Shown here: in pieces, positions 56,166 through 64,000 of the stretch
Layout: every line of letters starts with the position of its first letter
Numbering within the stretch: the stretch's first letter is position 1
DNA from: Nocardioides faecalis
GTDB lineage: Bacteria; Actinomycetota; Actinomycetes; Propionibacteriales; Nocardioidaceae
Length of the DNA: 64,000 nt
Assembly (NCBI RefSeq): GCF_018388425.1
Contig: NZ_CP074406.1
Span: 2,108,001-2,172,000 of the forward strand
Reading direction: 5' to 3'
Translations under genes and position numbers: made by a program
Notes under the pieces: generated by a model
Told to the model about the DNA's origin: nothing
The model's input: only the letters and a program-made list of their open reading frames with translations
Database searches by the model: none

Positions 56166-56766
56166 GCCTTCCGAACCCGCCGGACCTGGCGAGCCCACTG
56201 AGGCGGACCCTGCGGGTCGCGTGCTCGCCCACGCCCTCGCCCGGCCCGCCACCCTGGGCGCGGGCCGGCTGATCTGCCTGGACGGACCGGCCGGCGCGGG
56301 CAAGACGACCCTGGCGCAGCGGCTGCGGGAGCTGGCGCCGGACGCCGTGGTGCTGGGCACCGACGAGATGCTGGCCGGGTGGCGCGGCCTGCCCGGCCTC
56401 GCCGCGACCGTCGAGGCGCTGCTGCGCCCGTTGGCGACCGGCCGCCCCGGGCGCTGGCCGCGCTGGGACTGGACCGAGGACCGCTGGGCGGGCGAGCAGG
56501 TGCAGCAGCCGGTGCCGCTGCTGGTGCTCGAGGGGGTCGGTTGCTACTCGCCGCGCTACGCGGAGCTGGTCACCACCCTGGCCTGGGTCGAGGCGTCGCC
56601 GGCGACCCGGGCGCGGCGGGCCGCCCGGCGCGACGGCGACGCGTTCGCCGAGCACTGGCCCACCTGGCTGGCCGACGAGGAACGGCTGCACGCCGAGACC
56701 GGGACCCGCCGCCACGCCGACGTCCTCGTCCGCACCGAGGACCGCGACCTAGGCTCACAGGCGTGA
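56155..56766 (+). CDS. P-loop ATP-binding protein, uridine kinase-like
   Basis: About 203 aa. Walker A GPAGAGKT (residues 44-51 from the TTG start) is followed by DAVVLGTDEMLAGWRGLPGL and VPLLVLEGVGCYSPRYAEL, a pattern like phosphoribulokinase/uridine kinase relatives. The phosphate acceptor is unknown. TTG 56155 lies within the preceding gene; GTG 56221 is a plausible alternative that removes a low-complexity N terminus. The stop overlaps the next start by GTGA. Confidence 0.8.
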   Translation: MPSEPSEPAGPGEPTEADPAGRVLAHALARPATLGAGRLICLDGPAGAGKTTLAQRLRELAPDAVVLGTDEMLAGWRGLPGLAATVEALLRPLATGRPGRWPRWDWTEDRWAGEQVQQPVPLLVLEGVGCYSPRYAELVTTLAWVEASPATRARRAARRDGDAFAEHWPTWLADEERLHAETGTRRHADVLVRTEDRDLGSQA

Positions 56767-57668
56767 GCGCACCCACCGGCGAGCAGTACCCGATCAGTGC
56801 CCACGGCTACCACGCCGTGGTGACCCAGGGCGGCGGCGTGCTGCGCGCGCTGCGCCACGACGACCGGCCGCTGCTGGACGGCACCGCCGAGGACGCCGTG
56901 CCCAGCGGCGGGCGCGGCCAGCTGCTGGTGCCGTGGCCGAACCGGCTGCGCGACGGCCGCTACGAGTTCGGCGGCACCACCCACCAGCTGGCGCTCACCG
57001 AGCCCAGCCGCAACAACGCCTCCCACGGCCTGGTCCGCTGGGCGTCATGGACCCTGGTGCGCCACGAGCCCGCACTGGTCGAGCTGTCCTACTTCCTGCC
57101 CGCCCAGTCCGGCTACCCGTGGGCCCTGGACCTGCGCACGACCTACGCCCTCGACACCGACGGGCTCACCGTCACCCAGTCCGCGACGAACACCACCGAC
57201 ACGCCCGCGCCGTACGCCTCCGGCGCCCACCCCTACCTGGTGGCCGGCCCGGGGTCGTGCGACGAGTGGGAGCTGGAGCTTCCGGCGGCCACCTACCTGG
57301 CCACCGACGCCGAGCGGCTGCTGCCGACCGGGCGCGGCGCGATCGGCGACCTCGGCTTGGAGGCCGACTCCCCCACCGGGCTGGCCGGGCACGCGCTGAA
57401 CCACGCGGTGACCGACCTGGTCCGCGACGCCGAGGGCGTCGCCACGGTCCGGCTGCGCCACCCCGACGGCGGTGGGGTCGCGCTCTGGGTGGACGCGCAC
57501 CACCGCTGGCTGCAGCTCTACACCGGCGACGACACGCCCCGGCCGCGGGTCTCGCTCGCGGTGGAGCCGATGACCTCGCCGCCGGACGCGTTCAACTCGC
57601 GCGAGGACCTGGTGGTGCTGGAGCCGGGTGCGTCGTTCGCCGCGCAGTGGGGCATCCGGGCGCTCTGA
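56763..57668 (+). CDS. Aldose 1-epimerase (galactose mutarotase-like)
   Basis: A 301-aa mutarotase-fold protein. PWPNRLRDGRYEFGG and NNASHGLVRW (containing the substrate-binding histidine) plus SGAHPYLVAG (second histidine) and a late VAVEPMTSPPDAFN (catalytic glutamate) are canonical. It interconverts sugar anomers. GTG 56763 overlaps the kinase stop by 4 bp. A 65-bp intergenic gap separates it from the convergent PH-domain gene. Confidence 0.91.
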   Translation: MSAPTGEQYPISAHGYHAVVTQGGGVLRALRHDDRPLLDGTAEDAVPSGGRGQLLVPWPNRLRDGRYEFGGTTHQLALTEPSRNNASHGLVRWASWTLVRHEPALVELSYFLPAQSGYPWALDLRTTYALDTDGLTVTQSATNTTDTPAPYASGAHPYLVAGPGSCDEWELELPAATYLATDAERLLPTGRGAIGDLGLEADSPTGLAGHALNHAVTDLVRDAEGVATVRLRHPDGGGVALWVDAHHRWLQLYTGDDTPRPRVSLAVEPMTSPPDAFNSREDLVVLEPGASFAAQWGIRAL

Positions 57669-57733
57669 GCCGCTCCGGCGTCGCCGGGGTCGTCGGTGGA
57701 CGGGCGCCGGGTCAGGGCCGGGTCAGGGCCGGG

Positions 57734-58213
57734 TCAGGGCTTGTGCGCCGCCACGACGGCGCGCAGCTCGCGCACGGCCTTCTCGGCGCGGGCGCCGTCC
57801 GAGGTGTGGATGCCCATCAGCCCGATCCGGACGTCGTCGCCCTGGTCCAGCTGCGGCCACGGCGCACCGTTCGGCACCCGGACCACACCGACCTCCGACC
57901 AGGCCAGCACCCGCTTGCGGTAGCCGTTGACCACGGTGAGGCCGTCCTCGTCGGCGACCACCCGGGAGCGGGCCATGCCGTTGAGCAGGGCCAGGCCGAG
58001 CAGCACGAGGGCGATCACGGTGCCCTTCTGGAAGATGTTGACCGACGCCTGGGTGTCCGGGTCGAAGCGCAGCCACAGGAACACGAACCCGCCGACGAGG
58101 ATCACGCCGAAGGCGAGTGCGGCCATGCGCGGGCCGAAGGGACGCCAGGTGCGCGGCAGCGTGGGCACACCGCCGGTGGTGGTCGCGTTCTCGGGCACGG
58201 TAGCGGGCCTCAC
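57734..58213 (-). CDS. PH-domain membrane protein
   Basis: A 159-aa protein with two hydrophobic segments (about residues 31-48 and 65-80), followed by a bacterial PH-like domain (ARSRVVADEDGLTVVNGYRKRVLAWSEVGVVRV). Proteins of this type commonly follow hisG in actinobacteria. Function unknown. GTG 58213 overlaps the hisG stop by 4 bp. Confidence 0.83.
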   Translation of the reverse strand: MRPATVPENATTTGGVPTLPRTWRPFGPRMAALAFGVILVGGFVFLWLRFDPDTQASVNIFQKGTVIALVLLGLALLNGMARSRVVADEDGLTVVNGYRKRVLAWSEVGVVRVPNGAPWPQLDQGDDVRIGLMGIHTSDGARAEKAVRELRAVVAAHKP

Positions 58214-59052
58214 AGGCGGCAGGCGTGGATGTCGGTGGTCAGGATCGCTCGGGCCCCGAGCGCGTAGATCTCGTCCATCACCCGCTGGGCGGTGGCGCGC
58301 GGCACCATGGAGCGCACCGCGACCCAGCCCTCCTTGTGCAGCGGGCTCACGGTGGGGCTCTCGAAACCCGGCGTCAGGGCGATGGCCTGCTCGACCCGGG
58401 TCTCGGGGATGTCGTAGTCCATCATCACGTAGGTGCGCGCGACCAGGACGCCCTGCAGGCGCCGGGTGAAGATCTCCAGGGCCGACTCGTCGGCGCCCGG
58501 GCGGGTGATCATCACCGCCTCGGACTCCAAGATGACGTCGCCGAAGACCTCCAGGCCGGCGTTGCGCAGCGTGCTGCCGGTCTCCACGACGTCGGCGATC
58601 ACGTCGGCCACACCGAGCTGGATGCTGGTCTCCACCGCACCGTCCAGGCGCACCACCGCGGCGTCGACGCCGCGATGGGCCAGGTAGTCACGCAGCACGC
58701 CGTCGTACGACGTCGCGATCCGCAGGCCCTCCAGGTCGGCCACCGAGGACGCGGTGCCGGGCCGGGCGGCGAAGCGGAACTTCGAGCGGCCGAACCCCAG
58801 CCGCAGGCTCTCGGTCGCGGTGGCCTGGGAGTCCAGCAGCAGGTCGCGACCGGTGATCCCGGCGTCGAGGGTGCCCTCGCCGACGTAGAGCGCGATGTCG
58901 CGCGGGCGGAGGTAGAAGAACTCCACCCCGTTGTCGGGGTCCAGCTTGGTGAGCTGCTTGGAGTCGGAGCGCTGGGCGTAGCCGGCCTCGCGCAGCATCG
59001 TGGAGGCCGACTCGGACAGGCCTCCCTTGTTGGGAACGGCGATCTTGAGCAT
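58210..59052 (-). CDS. hisG: ATP phosphoribosyltransferase (long form)
   Basis: A 280-aa HisG_L enzyme. LKIAVPNKGGLSESASTML opens it; ADVIADVVETGSTLRNAGLEV and a C-terminal ACT-like regulatory domain (VALTPGFESPTVSPL onward) are present. It commits ATP and PRPP to histidine synthesis and is feedback inhibited by histidine. ATG 59052 lies 67 bp after hisE. Confidence 0.96.
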   Translation of the reverse strand: MLKIAVPNKGGLSESASTMLREAGYAQRSDSKQLTKLDPDNGVEFFYLRPRDIALYVGEGTLDAGITGRDLLLDSQATATESLRLGFGRSKFRFAARPGTASSVADLEGLRIATSYDGVLRDYLAHRGVDAAVVRLDGAVETSIQLGVADVIADVVETGSTLRNAGLEVFGDVILESEAVMITRPGADESALEIFTRRLQGVLVARTYVMMDYDIPETRVEQAIALTPGFESPTVSPLHKEGWVAVRSMVPRATAQRVMDEIYALGARAILTTDIHACRL

Positions 59053-59119
59053 GGGGTGTTCCTGTTCGGGCCTGACGGCCTGTTCGGGGGCCTCGTCGGT
59101 TGCGGCGCGCGGCCGCGAC

Positions 59120-59383
59120 TCAGAGGTGGGAGTAGACGTCCTCGAGCGTCAGGCCGCTGGCGATCATCAGGACCTGCGCGTGGTAGAGCAGCTGGCTGAT
59201 CTCCAGGGCGGTCGCCTCGCGACCCTCGTGCTCCGCGGCCATCCAGGACTCCGCGGCCTCCTCGATCAGCTTCTTGCCGATCGCATGGACGCCCGCGTCC
59301 AGAGCCCGGACGGTGCCCGAGCCCTCGGGCCGGGTCTGTGCCTTCTCGCTGAGCTCAGCGAACAGCTCGTCGAACGTCTTCAC
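59120..59383 (-). CDS. hisE: Phosphoribosyl-ATP pyrophosphatase
   Basis: An 87-aa MazG-fold enzyme, [20 protein letters not shown] then [18 protein letters not shown] with metal-binding acidic residues. It performs the second histidine step right after HisG. It lies 113 bp downstream of ribH and upstream of hisG, matching the ribH-hisE-hisG order of actinobacteria. Confidence 0.95.
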   Translation of the reverse strand: MKTFDELFAELSEKAQTRPEGSGTVRALDAGVHAIGKKLIEEAAESWMAAEHEGREATALEISQLLYHAQVLMIASGLTLEDVYSHL

Positions 59384-59446
59384 GGGGGCTCAGCCTACGT
59401 CGTCCCGGCGTCCGCCCGTGCGCCGGTGTCCGGGGCGGGCACCGAG

Positions 59447-59504
59447 CACCTCAGACGTGGAGCGCCGGGCACCTCGGACGCGGAGTGTCGGGCGCCTCAG
59501 ACGC
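59447..59504. repeat. 23-bp imperfect tandem repeat spanning the ribH stop region
   Basis: Units at 59447-59469 and 59470-59492 match at most positions; a third partial unit (59493-59504) contains the ribH stop codon. The shared core is CCTCAGACG or CCTCGGACG. The rest of the 113-bp ribH-hisE gap shows no gene. Confidence 0.75.
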
Positions 59505-59982
59505 TGTGGCCGCGGTGCAGCCGCTTGAGCGTCGCCGCGGTCTGCAGCGCCGCGGAGGCCGCCTCGTAGCCCTTGTCCTCACGCGAGCCCGGCAGGCCCG
59601 CCCGGTCCAGCGCCTGCGCGTCGTCGTCGCAGGTCAGCACGCCGAACCCCACCGGCGTGGTGTGGTCCAGCGACACCCGGGTCAGCCCGTCGGTGGCGGC
59701 GTTGCACACGAACTCGAAGTGCGGCGTGCCGCCACGGATCACCACGCCGAGCGCGACCACCGCGTCGTACGACGGCGCGAGCGCGGCCGCGGCGACGGGC
59801 AGCTCGAAGGTGCCCGGCACCCGGACCACGACCGGCGCCTCGACCTTGTGGTCGGCGAACGCGCGGTGCGCCCCGGCGAGGAGGCCGTCCATCACCGTGG
59901 TGTGCCAGCTCGCCGCGACGACCGCGACCCGCAGGTCGTGGCAGTCGACGGGGGTGAGGTCGGGGGCTCCGTGTCCGGCCAT
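59497..59982 (-). CDS. ribH: 6,7-dimethyl-8-ribityllumazine synthase
   Basis: A 161-aa lumazine synthase. [54 protein letters not shown] and [11 protein letters not shown] are diagnostic. It condenses the butanone phosphate from RibBA with the pyrimidine. ATG 59982 is one base after the ribBA stop. Confidence 0.96.
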   Translation of the reverse strand: MAGHGAPDLTPVDCHDLRVAVVAASWHTTVMDGLLAGAHRAFADHKVEAPVVVRVPGTFELPVAAAALAPSYDAVVALGVVIRGGTPHFEFVCNAATDGLTRVSLDHTTPVGFGVLTCDDDAQALDRAGLPGSREDKGYEAASAALQTAATLKRLHRGHSV

Positions 59983-59983
59983 G

Positions 59984-61231
59984 TCAGCTGGCTCCTTCGT
60001 GGGTGGTCTCCGCGCTCAGGTGCGGCAGGTCGTGGCCCATCCGGTCCCGCTTGGTGAGCAGGTAGGCCAGGTTGTGGTCGTTGTGGTGCGGGGTGAGCGG
60101 GACGCGCTCGGTGACCTTGATCCCGAAGTCCTCCAGGTCGTGGACCTTGCCGGGGTTGTTGGTCATCAGCCGTACCTCGGTGACGCCGAGGTCCTTGAGG
60201 ATCTGCGTGGCCGCGCCGTAGTGGCGTGCGTCGGCGGGCAGGCCCAGGTCCAGGTTGGCGTCGACGGTGTCGCGGCCGCCGTCCTGGAGCTGGTAGGCCT
60301 GCAGCTTGGCGACCAGCCCGATGCCGCGGCCCTCGTGGCCGCGGAGGTAGACCAGCACGCCGCGCCCCTCGGCCACGATCCGCTCGAGCGCCTCGTCGAG
60401 CTGTGGGCCGCAGTCGCAGCGGTGGGAGCCGAAGACGTCACCGGTCAGGCACTCCGAGTGCACCCGGGTCAGCACCGGCCCCTCGGCGAGGCTCGCCGGG
60501 TCGCCGTACACCAGGGCGATGTGCTCGCTGTCGTCGATGGTGATCGTGTAGCCGATGGCGGTGAACTCGCCGTACCGGGTGGGCAGCCGGGTCTCGGCCT
60601 GGCGGATCACGTGCCGCTCGGTACGGCGCCGGTAGCGCACCAGCTCCTCGATGGAGATCATCGCGACGTCGTGCTCGTCGGCGAAGGCCCGCAGCTCCGG
60701 TGCGCGCTTCATGGTGCCGTCGTCGTTGACCACCTCGACCAGGACGCCGGCCGGGGTCAGGCCCGCCAGCCGGCACAGGTCGACCGCGGACTCGGTGTGG
60801 CCGCGCCGGACCAGCACGCCGCCCTCGCGGGCGCGCAGCGGGAACACGTGGCCGGGGCGGGTCAGCTCCCACGGCTCGGTCGCGGAGTCGGCCAGCACCC
60901 GCACGGTGTGGGCGCGGTCGGCGGCGGAGATGCCGGTGCTGACGCCGTCGCGGGCGTCGACCGAGATCGTGTACGCGGTGCGGTAGGCGTCCTTGTTGTG
61001 CGGGGTCATCAGCGGGATCTCGAGCCGGTCGAGCATCTCGCCGGGCATCGGCGCACAGATCACGCCGCTGGAGTACCGGATGGTCCAGGCCATCAGCTCC
61101 GGGGTCGCCTTGGAGGCGGCGAAGATGATGTCGCCCTCGTTCTCGCGGTCCTCGTCGTCGACGACGATCACCGCCTTCCCTGCCGCGATGTCGGCGATGG
61201 CCCGCTCCACGGGGTCCAGGCGCACGGACAT
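59984..61231 (-). CDS. ribBA: Bifunctional DHBP synthase/GTP cyclohydrolase II
   Basis: A 415-aa fusion. Residues 1-200 are the DHBP synthase ([30 protein letters not shown]); the rest is GTP cyclohydrolase II with the zinc cysteines in [17 protein letters not shown] and a [19 protein letters not shown] block. Together the halves feed both riboflavin branches. ATG 61231 is preferred over the upstream 61258 because it follows the ribE stop by one base and matches family length. Confidence 0.96.
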   Translation of the reverse strand: MSVRLDPVERAIADIAAGKAVIVVDDEDRENEGDIIFAASKATPELMAWTIRYSSGVICAPMPGEMLDRLEIPLMTPHNKDAYRTAYTISVDARDGVSTGISAADRAHTVRVLADSATEPWELTRPGHVFPLRAREGGVLVRRGHTESAVDLCRLAGLTPAGVLVEVVNDDGTMKRAPELRAFADEHDVAMISIEELVRYRRRTERHVIRQAETRLPTRYGEFTAIGYTITIDDSEHIALVYGDPASLAEGPVLTRVHSECLTGDVFGSHRCDCGPQLDEALERIVAEGRGVLVYLRGHEGRGIGLVAKLQAYQLQDGGRDTVDANLDLGLPADARHYGAATQILKDLGVTEVRLMTNNPGKVHDLEDFGIKVTERVPLTPHHNDHNLAYLLTKRDRMGHDLPHLSAETTHEGAS

Positions 61232-61232
61232 G

Positions 61233-61838
61233 TCAGCTCTCCTTGCTGGTGTAGGCACGCACGAGCTTCTCCACGTGCTTGGCGATGACGTCGACCTCGA
61301 GGTTGACCCGGGAGCCGGGTTCGCGGAAGCCGAGCGTGGTGCGGGTCAGCGTCTCGGGGATGAGGCTGACCGTGAACGTGGTGTCGTGGGCCTCGACCAC
61401 CGTCAGCGAGGCGCCGTCCACGGTGATCGAGCCCTTGTCGACCAGGTACTTGCCGAGCTCGGTCGGCATCGCGATCTCGACGACCTCCCAGTGCTCGCTG
61501 GGGGTGCGGGCCACGACCTCGCCGACGGCGTCGACGTGGCCTTGGACGACGTGGCCGCCGAGCCGCTTGTCCGCGGTGACGGCGCGCTCGAGGTTGACCC
61601 GGTCGCCCACGGCGACCTTGTCGAGGTTGGTCTTGGCCAGGGTCTCGGCCATGACGTCGGCGGTCCAGGTGCCGGCGCCGAGCTCGGAGACGGTCAGGCA
61701 GCAGCCGTTGACCGCGATGGAGTCACCGAGGCCGGCGTCGGAGATGGCGACGTCGCAGGCGATGGTGAGCCGCAGCGCGTCGCCCTGGTCCTCGACGGCG
61801 GCGACGGTGCCGAGCTCTTCGACGATGCCGGTGAACAT
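61233..61838 (-). CDS. ribE: Riboflavin synthase (alpha chain)
   Basis: A 201-aa two-barrel enzyme. [17 protein letters not shown] and NGCCLTV in the first half recur as [13 protein letters not shown] in the second. It dismutates lumazine to riboflavin. Its ATG overlaps the ribD stop by one base (TGATG), indicating coupling. Confidence 0.96.
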   Translation of the reverse strand: MFTGIVEELGTVAAVEDQGDALRLTIACDVAISDAGLGDSIAVNGCCLTVSELGAGTWTADVMAETLAKTNLDKVAVGDRVNLERAVTADKRLGGHVVQGHVDAVGEVVARTPSEHWEVVEIAMPTELGKYLVDKGSITVDGASLTVVEAHDTTFTVSLIPETLTRTTLGFREPGSRVNLEVDVIAKHVEKLVRAYTSKES

Positions 61839-62887
61839 CAGGCCTCCTCGGTGCGCCGCGGGCGCATCACGACACGGACGTTGGCCTCGGCTCCCTCGCC
61901 GACGACGGTGGTCTCGACCAGCACCAGGCGCAGGGCGTCGTCGATGCTGGTGATCCCGAGGTCGGCGACGGCCGCGGTGCCGGCGCCGAGGAGGGCCGGA
62001 GCCAGGTAGGCGACGACCTCGTCGACCAGGCCGGCCGAGAGGAAGGCGGCGGCCAGGGTGGGGCCGCCCTCGAGGAAGACGTGGTGCCGGTCGTGCTCGG
62101 CGTAGAGCACGTGCAGCGCCTTCTCCGGGTCGCGCATGCGCAGGTGCAGGGTGTGCGCGGCCTGGTCGTGCACGCGCAGGGAGGGGTCGAGGTCGCGCTC
62201 GCCGAGCACCACCCGCAGCGGCTGGCGGTCCAGCGGCAGGTCGCGCTCGTCGCGGACCGTGAGCTGCGGGTCGTCGGCCAGCACGGTGCCGGTGCCGACC
62301 ACCATCGCGTCGCACTGCCCGCGCAGCAGGTGGGTGTCGCGCCGGGCGGCCGAGGAGGTGATCCACTGCGAGGTGCCGTCGGCGGCGGCGGAGCGGCCGT
62401 CGAGGGTGGCGGCGTACTTCCACGTCACGAACGGCCGGCCGTTCTCGTGGGCGAAGGTCCACTCCCGGTTGAGTGCCACGGCCTCGTCGCGCAGGATGCC
62501 GGAGTCGGTCTCGATCCCGGCCGCGGCGAGCGTCGCCAGGCCGCCGGCGGCGAGCGGGTTCGGGTCGTGCTGGGCGACGACGACGCGGGCGACGCCGGCC
62601 GCCATCAGCGCCTCGGTGCACGGGCCGGTGCGGCCCGTGTGGTTGCACGGCTCGAGGGTGACCACGGCCGTGGCGCCGGCGGCGCGCTCACCGGCGACGG
62701 CCAGGGCCTCGACCTCCGCGTGCGGGGTTCCGGCGCCGCGGTGGTAGCCCTCACCGACGGTGGTGCCGTCGGGGGCCAGCAGCACGCAGCCGACGCGGGG
62801 ATTGGGATGGGTGGGCACCTCGGGGGATGCCGCCAGCGCGAGCGCACGACGCATTGCGTCGTACTCGCGGGTGAACGTCTCTGCCAC
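61838..62887 (-). CDS. ribD: Bifunctional diaminohydroxyphosphoribosylaminopyrimidine deaminase/reductase
   Basis: A 349-aa enzyme with an N-terminal cytidine-deaminase-like domain (zinc site HAEVEAL and TLEPCNHTGRTGPC) and a C-terminal reductase domain (VTWKYAATLDGRSAA; FLEGGPTLAAAFL). GTG 62887 is chosen since AGAGG precedes it by 6 bp and upstream sequence to 63058 is the riboswitch. First gene of the rib-his operon. Confidence 0.95.
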   Translation of the reverse strand: MAETFTREYDAMRRALALAASPEVPTHPNPRVGCVLLAPDGTTVGEGYHRGAGTPHAEVEALAVAGERAAGATAVVTLEPCNHTGRTGPCTEALMAAGVARVVVAQHDPNPLAAGGLATLAAAGIETDSGILRDEAVALNREWTFAHENGRPFVTWKYAATLDGRSAAADGTSQWITSSAARRDTHLLRGQCDAMVVGTGTVLADDPQLTVRDERDLPLDRQPLRVVLGERDLDPSLRVHDQAAHTLHLRMRDPEKALHVLYAEHDRHHVFLEGGPTLAAAFLSAGLVDEVVAYLAPALLGAGTAAVADLGITSIDDALRLVLVETTVVGEGAEANVRVVMRPRRTEEA

Positions 62888-62967
62888 TTCAACCTCTCGG
62901 TCCTTGGTCGCGGACTCCGGGGCTGGCAGGACGTCTGGGCGCGGGCGGGTGCCCGGCTCGGACGTTT

Positions 62968-63093
62968 GCGTGCGCTTCCCATCCGGACTTTGACCGTCGG
63001 TCCAGGAATTCCACCTGGTCAACCGATCACTGGTGGTGATCGGGTCGCGGACTTTCACCGCCGGCTCGGATTTTCACCGACCCCAGAGCACGC
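62968..63093 (-). promoter_or_regulatory. FMN riboswitch (RFN element)
   Basis: On the minus strand the conserved pieces appear in order: GGTCGGTGAAAATCC, GCCGGCGGTGA, GTCCGCGAC, then GGACCGACGGT and GTCCGGATGGGAAG. Closing stem P1 is GCGTGC (63088-63093) with GCACGC (62968-62973). It lies 80 nt before ribD. No T-run terminator follows, so control is likely translational or Rho-linked. FMN should repress the operon. Confidence 0.96.
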
Positions 63094-63169
63094 GAACTCT
63101 CGGCCAACATGTTCTCACAACGCGCGCAGCACCTGTGTGTGGGGCCGGTCACGACCGGAGTGGCCAGCC

Positions 63170-64000
63170 TCAGCGGGACAGCAGCAGACCGCTGGTCGGC
63201 ACTCCCGTGCCCGCGGTCACGAGCACGTTCTCGGCGGCGTCGACCTGGTTCACCGAGGTCCCGCGGACCTGGCGCACGCCCTCGGCGATGCCGTTCATCC
63301 CGTGGATGTAGGCCTCACCGAGCTGCCCGCCGTGGGTGTTGATCGGCAAGCGGCCGCCGATCTCGATCGCGCCGTCGGCGATGAAGTCCTTGGCCTCGCC
63401 GCGCCCGCAGAACCCGAGCTCCTCGAGCTGCATCAGCACGTAGGGGGTGAAGTGGTCGTAGAGGATCGCGACGTCGACGTCGTCGGGGCGCAGCCCGGAC
63501 TGGCCCCACAGATCGCGGGCGACCACGCCCATCTCGGGGATGCCGATGTCCTCGCGGTAGTACGACGTCATCACGAACTGGTCGCGCCCGGCACCCTGGG
63601 CGGCGGCCGTGACGAGCGCCGGCGTCTGGGCGAGGTCGCGGGCCCGCTCGGCGGAGACCACCACGAGCGCGACCGCGCCGTCGGACTCCTGGCAGCAGTC
63701 CAGCAGCCGCAGCGGGTCGGCGATCATCCGGGAGGCCTGGTGCTGCTCGAGGGTGATCGGCTTGCCGTGGAAGAAGGCGTGCGGGTTGCTGGCCGCGTGC
63801 CGGCGGTCGGCCACGGCGACGCGACCGAAGTCCTCGGAGGTGGCGCCGTACTCGTGCATGTAGCGGCGCGCCTGCATCGCCACGGTGGCGGCCGGTGTGC
63901 TCAGCCCGAGTGGGTAGGTCCAGGCGTTGTCGAGGCCGTTGGTGTTGACCTGGGCCGCGGCCCACTTCGAGACCTGCCCGAAGCGGTCACCGGAGCGCTC
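63170..64000 (-). CDS. Thiolase-family/lipid-transfer protein, C-terminal part (cut by window edge)
   Basis: The last 276 residues of a SCP-x/lipid-transfer-type thiolase; the frame is open to the right edge. LDNAWTYPLGLSTPAATVAM, VAILYDHFTPYVLMQLEELGFCGRGEAKDF, and NTHGGQLGEAYIHGMNGIAEGVRQVRG are characteristic. These non-canonical thiolases act in steroid or fatty-acid side-chain degradation (Ltp type) or as aldolases. The start is outside the window. About 75 bp separate its stop from the FMN riboswitch. Confidence 0.87.
   Translation of the reverse strand, partial: ERSGDRFGQVSKWAAAQVNTNGLDNAWTYPLGLSTPAATVAMQARRYMHEYGATSEDFGRVAVADRRHAASNPHAFFHGKPITLEQHQASRMIADPLRLLDCCQESDGAVALVVVSAERARDLAQTPALVTAAAQGAGRDQFVMTSYYREDIGIPEMGVVARDLWGQSGLRPDDVDVAILYDHFTPYVLMQLEELGFCGRGEAKDFIADGAIEIGGRLPINTHGGQLGEAYIHGMNGIAEGVRQVRGTSVNQVDAAENVLVTAGTGVPTSGLLLSR

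Overview
The window is high-GC chromosomal DNA from an actinobacterium, most likely a Nocardioides-type member of the Nocardioidaceae. That placement is an inference from gene order, codon bias and protein style, not from a database search. Almost all of it is core genome in the order known from other actinobacteria: der-cmk-rluB-scpB-scpA-parA, xerD-ald-Nudix-pyrG-recN-nadK-tlyA, argCJBDFRGH, infC-rpmI-rplT-trmH-pheS-pheT and ribD-ribE-ribBA-ribH-hisE-hisG. Most genes lie on the minus strand. Gene junctions are tight, and about fifteen of them are 4-nt ATGA/GTGA/TTGA overlaps. I saw no insertion sequence, prophage, CRISPR array or tRNA.

Layout. 1-6.84 kb: an SOS mutagenesis region. dnaE2 runs off the left edge, and a separate imuA'-imuB unit is followed by a YjbQ gene, an Old Yellow Enzyme reductase and a GyrI-like protein. 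Both SOS transcription units have a perfect LexA box placed exactly in the 17-bp promoter spacer. 6.9-16 kb: ribosome GTPase Der, PlsC, Cmk, TyrA, a VOC/AraC pair, RluB, ScpB, ScpA, a 114-aa partner and ParA. 16-28 kb: a large helicase, XerD, Ald, Nudix, PyrG, RecN, NadK, TlyA, a 50-aa conserved-type small protein and a HAD phosphatase. 28-29.8 kb: a plus-strand DUF1015 gene converging on a decayed tetR gene. 29.76-35.4 kb: a complete minus-strand rRNA operon (16S-23S-5S) with promoter, boxA, 23S processing stalk and UUCG-capped terminator, and no spacer tRNA. 35.5-44.9 kb: the full arginine pathway. 44.9-54.3 kb: an acyltransferase, PheT, PheS, an orphan histidine kinase, TrmH and the infC-rpmI-rplT operon with a long hairpin-rich leader. 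54.3-58.2 kb: SseB-like, PLP enzyme, P-loop kinase, mutarotase and PH-domain genes. 58.2-63.1 kb: histidine and riboflavin genes under an FMN riboswitch. 63.2 kb to the end: a truncated thiolase/lipid-transfer protein.

How it fits together. The arg cluster encodes every step from N-acetylglutamyl phosphate reduction to argininosuccinate cleavage, plus ArgR. It also carries a stand-alone ACT protein of the CASTOR type between argC and argJ, which is the most intriguing item here. Regulation readable from sequence includes two LexA-controlled promoters, the FMN riboswitch, an infC leader with an intrinsic terminator and an AUC start codon, a candidate ARG box before argC, and the rrn promoter/boxA. 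No wholly new multi-gene system is obvious. The best leads are small, embedded components of otherwise familiar operons.
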